Source of the DNA: Mesorhizobium sp. WSM3860
GTDB taxonomy: Bacteria; Pseudomonadota; Alphaproteobacteria; Rhizobiales; Rhizobiaceae
Direction of reading: 5' to 3'
Assembly (NCBI RefSeq): GCF_002294995.1
Contig: NZ_NSGF01000002.1
Coordinates: 124,001-188,000, forward strand
DNA: 64,000 nt
In this document: in pieces, positions 61,467 through 64,000 of the stretch
How positions within the stretch are numbered: position 1 is the stretch's first letter
How the letters are laid out: each line of letters starts with the position of its first letter
Made by a program: the position numbers and the translations under genes
The notes under the pieces: model-generated
Told to the model about the DNA's origin: nothing
Databases searched by the model: none
Seen by the model: the letters and a program-made list of their open reading frames with translations, nothing else

Positions 61467-63458
61467 ATGTCTCGCGACCGCGGCTCGTTCGTGGCTTCTC
61501 GCGGCGGTGGCTTGCGCCGCCCGATCGTGACAACCAGCCGAATTCTTGCCCTGGCACTGGCCGCCGGCTTTTGCCTCGGCGGCGCGGCAAAGGCCCAGGA
61601 AACCCAGATCATCTATCCCGGCTCGATGGCGGTGACCGGCTTCCCCGGCACGATCATCCCGGATTTCGGCTCCCCCGATTCCGAAAAAGGAGGCCTGCCG
61701 CCCGGCGTCGATCCGGTCGACGAGACCTTCATCGATACTTCACAGGCCTCGTTGCGCATTTTCAACGTCTCGCAACTCGGTGGCCCAGCTTCCGGCCAGA
61801 TCGTCTACACGCAGCCGCCCTTCGAGGTGACAGCCGGCCAGATCGGCGAGGTCTTCGGCCTCACCTATGACGACGGCGTGCGCGATGGCGTGCCGTCGGG
61901 CATTCCGAACCTCTATGCGGCGGCGACCTCGCTGCACGGCATCGAGATCGTCACGCCGGACGCCGACGAGGACGGGCGGCCTGAGCGACAGCGCCGCGGC
62001 GCCGCCGGCGCTGTCTTCATGAACGGCCAGTTCGGCACCGAAAACGGCGGCGGACCGGGCACCATCTGGAAGATCGACGGTATCTCGGGCGCAGTCTCCA
62101 AATTCGCCGATATCGACACCAACAGCGGGCCGGGTATCGGCAACCTCGCCTTCGATCCGACCCATCGTGAGTTCTTCGCTTCGGATCTCGATACCGGGCT
62201 CATTCACCGCATCGATATCGAGGGCAACCTGATCGACAGCTTCGACCATGGCGTTGCCGGGCGTCCCGCGCATGGGCTGGCCCCAGTCGCCGACGACGGC
62301 GCCGTGATGGACATCCACGCCGCCTTCGATTCGGAAGATCCCCGAACCTGGGGTTATACGCAGGATGCGCGGCGCGTCTGGGCTGTCGCCTACCATGGCG
62401 GGCGGCTCTATTATTCCGTAGGCGAAAAAGCCGAAATCTGGTCGGTCGGCATTGCAAGCGACGGGAGTTTTGCCGGCGATCCGCGCTGGGAACTGACGGT
62501 CAAGGCCGACCAAGATTATGCCGTCACCGACATCGCCTTCGACAATCAGGATTTCATGTATCTCGCCCAGCGCGGTCCGGTCGAGAACCGCTACGATTAC
62601 AGCCGCTTCGCCGATACCGGCAAAGGCGAGGTGATCCGCTACCAGCGCGAGGATCCGGACGATCCGGCAACGGAATCGGTCTGGGCCGAAGTGCCGCAGG
62701 AATATGCGGTCGGCTTCCCGCAGGGCAACCGCCAGTCGGCAGGCGGCGTCGACCTGCAATACCGCTACGATGCCGAGGGCAAGCTCGACACCTCGGTCTG
62801 CACCGACACGGTGGTCAACACCGGTGACAAATTGCGCGACAATCCCGAGCTTGCGGAGCGCCTCGCCGCCGGCGGGCCGCTTGCCGTGCATGGCGTGCAG
62901 CTCACGCCAAGCAAGCTGGTCAAGCCGGCAAACGTGCCGCCCTTCGGCTCATGGTTCGTCGACTTCGACGGCTATTTCGAAGACCCGGACGTCCAGGGCC
63001 ATGTCGGCGACGTCAGGGTCTGGCGCCCCTGCGAGGGCCGCGCCGGCTATTATGAGGAAATCCCCGGCGGCTTCCTGCCTCCCGTCTATCCGCCGGACTT
63101 CCCGCCGGCCGGCAACCTGCCCCCATGCCTCGATGTCGAGGACGTACAGTATTTCTGCACACCCCGCGGCCTCCAGGCCGACCTTTATCTCCACGACCAC
63201 GCCGGCTTTGGCAGCGATTCGATCAAAGCTTTGTCCAAGACGCCGGGCGTCGGAGTGACCTCACCCATGTCGCATGCGCCGGGCAAGCCCTACACGATCG
63301 GCATCACCGGCCATAATCCGGGCGCCACTGTCAATGTCGGGCTCTGCTTCTACCGGAAGTCCGACCGGGACAAGGGCGGCTACTATCCTTGCTGCAAGGT
63401 GATGCTGCCGCTGAGGACGCCGGCCGTCGAGTGCGAAGCGCCGAGGAGGGACAGATGA
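61467..63458 (+). CDS. Large secreted protein of unknown function
   Basis: 663-residue exported protein. After a basic N-terminus, a hydrophobic signal segment 'SRILALALAAGFCLGGAAKA' ends before 'QETQIIYPGSMAVTGFPGTI'. The mature part has features of a beta-propeller-like repeat ('GTIWKIDGISGAVSKFADID', 'GIGNLAFDPTHREFFASDLD', 'VWAVAYHGGRLYYSVGEKAE', 'VTDIAFDNQDFMYLAQRGPV'), then a region with paired cysteines ('YFCTPRGLQADLYL', 'CFYRKSDRDKGGYYPCCKVM'). I do not recognise a named family. ATG 61467 has GGGGGAG upstream. Its stop overlaps the next start by 4 bp. Confidence 0.8.
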   Translation: MSRDRGSFVASRGGGLRRPIVTTSRILALALAAGFCLGGAAKAQETQIIYPGSMAVTGFPGTIIPDFGSPDSEKGGLPPGVDPVDETFIDTSQASLRIFNVSQLGGPASGQIVYTQPPFEVTAGQIGEVFGLTYDDGVRDGVPSGIPNLYAAATSLHGIEIVTPDADEDGRPERQRRGAAGAVFMNGQFGTENGGGPGTIWKIDGISGAVSKFADIDTNSGPGIGNLAFDPTHREFFASDLDTGLIHRIDIEGNLIDSFDHGVAGRPAHGLAPVADDGAVMDIHAAFDSEDPRTWGYTQDARRVWAVAYHGGRLYYSVGEKAEIWSVGIASDGSFAGDPRWELTVKADQDYAVTDIAFDNQDFMYLAQRGPVENRYDYSRFADTGKGEVIRYQREDPDDPATESVWAEVPQEYAVGFPQGNRQSAGGVDLQYRYDAEGKLDTSVCTDTVVNTGDKLRDNPELAERLAAGGPLAVHGVQLTPSKLVKPANVPPFGSWFVDFDGYFEDPDVQGHVGDVRVWRPCEGRAGYYEEIPGGFLPPVYPPDFPPAGNLPPCLDVEDVQYFCTPRGLQADLYLHDHAGFGSDSIKALSKTPGVGVTSPMSHAPGKPYTIGITGHNPGATVNVGLCFYRKSDRDKGGYYPCCKVMLPLRTPAVECEAPRRDR

Positions 63459-64000
63459 GCGATCTCGTCCTTTCCCGCCCTGCCCCGCGCAAAACCCTCA
63501 CGGGCACGATCATGAAACCCCTGTCATACGCCAGGCACGGCGCGCGCTGGCTGATGGCGGCCGGTATCGCGCTCGCCATGATGCCGGCAGTGCCAGCGCT
63601 TGCGCAGGACAAGGCTCCGGCCGGCCAGATCGCCAATCCAGAAATCACGGCTGGATCGCGCGGCATCAATCCGGAACTCGGGCGGATCATACCCTTCTTC
63701 ACCAAGAAGGGTGGCCAGAGAGGCTGCGATAGCGTCGAGTATGTCTTGAGCTTCGGCATCCATGGCGACCCGCAGGACTTCGACCGGCCAAGCGTGGCGG
63801 CCCTGCTGAAGGCGACAAGGCTCGACTTCAAGGACCAGCTGCCGCACGGCTTGCAGATCATCAGCGTCGACGTCGTCGGCGACGGCACGAGCGCTTCCGG
63901 AGGACCGCTGCCGCCAGCTTCGATCAGCACATCGGCCGGCCCAAACGATACGGCAAGCGTTTCCAATTTCCGGATCAGCGCTTCGAACCTCGACGGCGTC
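63455..64000 (+). CDS. Secreted protein, 3'-truncated by the window edge
   Basis: The reading frame from ATG 63455 (GAGGAGG upstream, ATGA overlap with the previous gene) stays open to base 64000, giving 182 residues. A signal segment 'HGARWLMAAGIALAMMPAVP' ends at ALAQ; an internal ATG at 63512 would give a more compact signal peptide. The mature part continues 'DKAPAGQIANPEITAGSRGI', 'GCDSVEYVLSFGIHGDPQDF' and 'HGLQIISVDVVGDGTSASGG'. The style recalls proteins with DUF11-like beta-sandwich repeats. The partner gene upstream has the same export signal, so the two may act together on the cell surface. Confidence 0.75.
   Translation, partial: MSDLVLSRPAPRKTLTGTIMKPLSYARHGARWLMAAGIALAMMPAVPALAQDKAPAGQIANPEITAGSRGINPELGRIIPFFTKKGGQRGCDSVEYVLSFGIHGDPQDFDRPSVAALLKATRLDFKDQLPHGLQIISVDVVGDGTSASGGPLPPASISTSAGPNDTASVSNFRISASNLDGV

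Overview
The window is high-GC DNA densely packed with co-directional, often overlapping genes, typical of an alphaproteobacterium of the order Rhizobiales. Mesorhizobium or a close relative is the best guess. The main pointers are two tandem small secreted proteins that look like the DUF680 family (known to me mainly from Mesorhizobium), an aglREFGAK alpha-glucoside locus arranged as in rhizobia, and several families of short palindromic intergenic repeats of the kind common in rhizobial genomes. I see no rRNA, tRNA, CRISPR array, prophage or insertion sequence. The assignment rests on reading the sequence, not on a database search.

Layout. (1) 1-4055: the 3' part of a PuuA-like glutamine synthetase, then a two-gene DNA-metabolism unit (HhH-tailed radical SAM protein plus a DUF4130-UdgX fusion). 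(2) 4066-19735: a purine catabolism region. One minus-strand unit has puuD, guaD, a UPF0303 protein and glycerate 2-kinase. A second has uraH, xdhA, xdhB and xdhC. A plus-strand unit has puuE-uraD, allE, allA and a nucleoside deaminase. Together they take guanine through xanthine, urate, 5-hydroxyisourate, OHCU and allantoin, and ureidoglycine to glyoxylate; glycerate kinase can return that carbon to glycolysis. The allantoate-hydrolysing step is not in the window. A LysR regulator, a shortened PhzF-like gene and dps lie between. (3) 19819-27941: a CocE/NonD hydrolase, a dipeptide-type ABC importer and an alkaline-phosphatase-superfamily enzyme, substrate unknown. (4) 28210-30885: ECF sigma factor, membrane anti-sigma and secreted subtilase, with overlapping genes. 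(5) 31105-39020: aglR divergent from aglEFGAK, with two palindromic operator candidates between them and a strong terminator at the end. (6) 39124-45652: two DUF680-like proteins, a DegP-type protease, a metallo-hydrolase, a PPi-type phosphofructokinase, an L,D-transpeptidase and a LysE-type exporter. (7) 45762-51878: a frameshifted TPR gene, xylB, xylA and small or miscellaneous genes. (8) 51938-61039: a GlxA-type regulator divergent from a carnitine / gamma-butyrobetaine cluster: BKACE lyase, HD-domain protein, L-carnitine dehydrogenase, acyl-CoA dehydrogenase, NDP-forming acyl-CoA synthetase, CaiD and an alpha/beta hydrolase. (9) 61467-64000: a large secreted protein of unknown function and the start of a second secreted protein that runs off the window.

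The most interesting points are: the anti-sigma factor whose periplasmic domain looks like the propeptide of the protease encoded next to it; the HD-domain protein, possibly a PhnZ/TmpB-like diiron oxygenase, inside the carnitine cluster; a Lys/Ala/Pro tail on carnitine dehydrogenase; the UdgX fusion paired with a radical SAM protein; and a palindromic repeat inserted in frame into xdhC.
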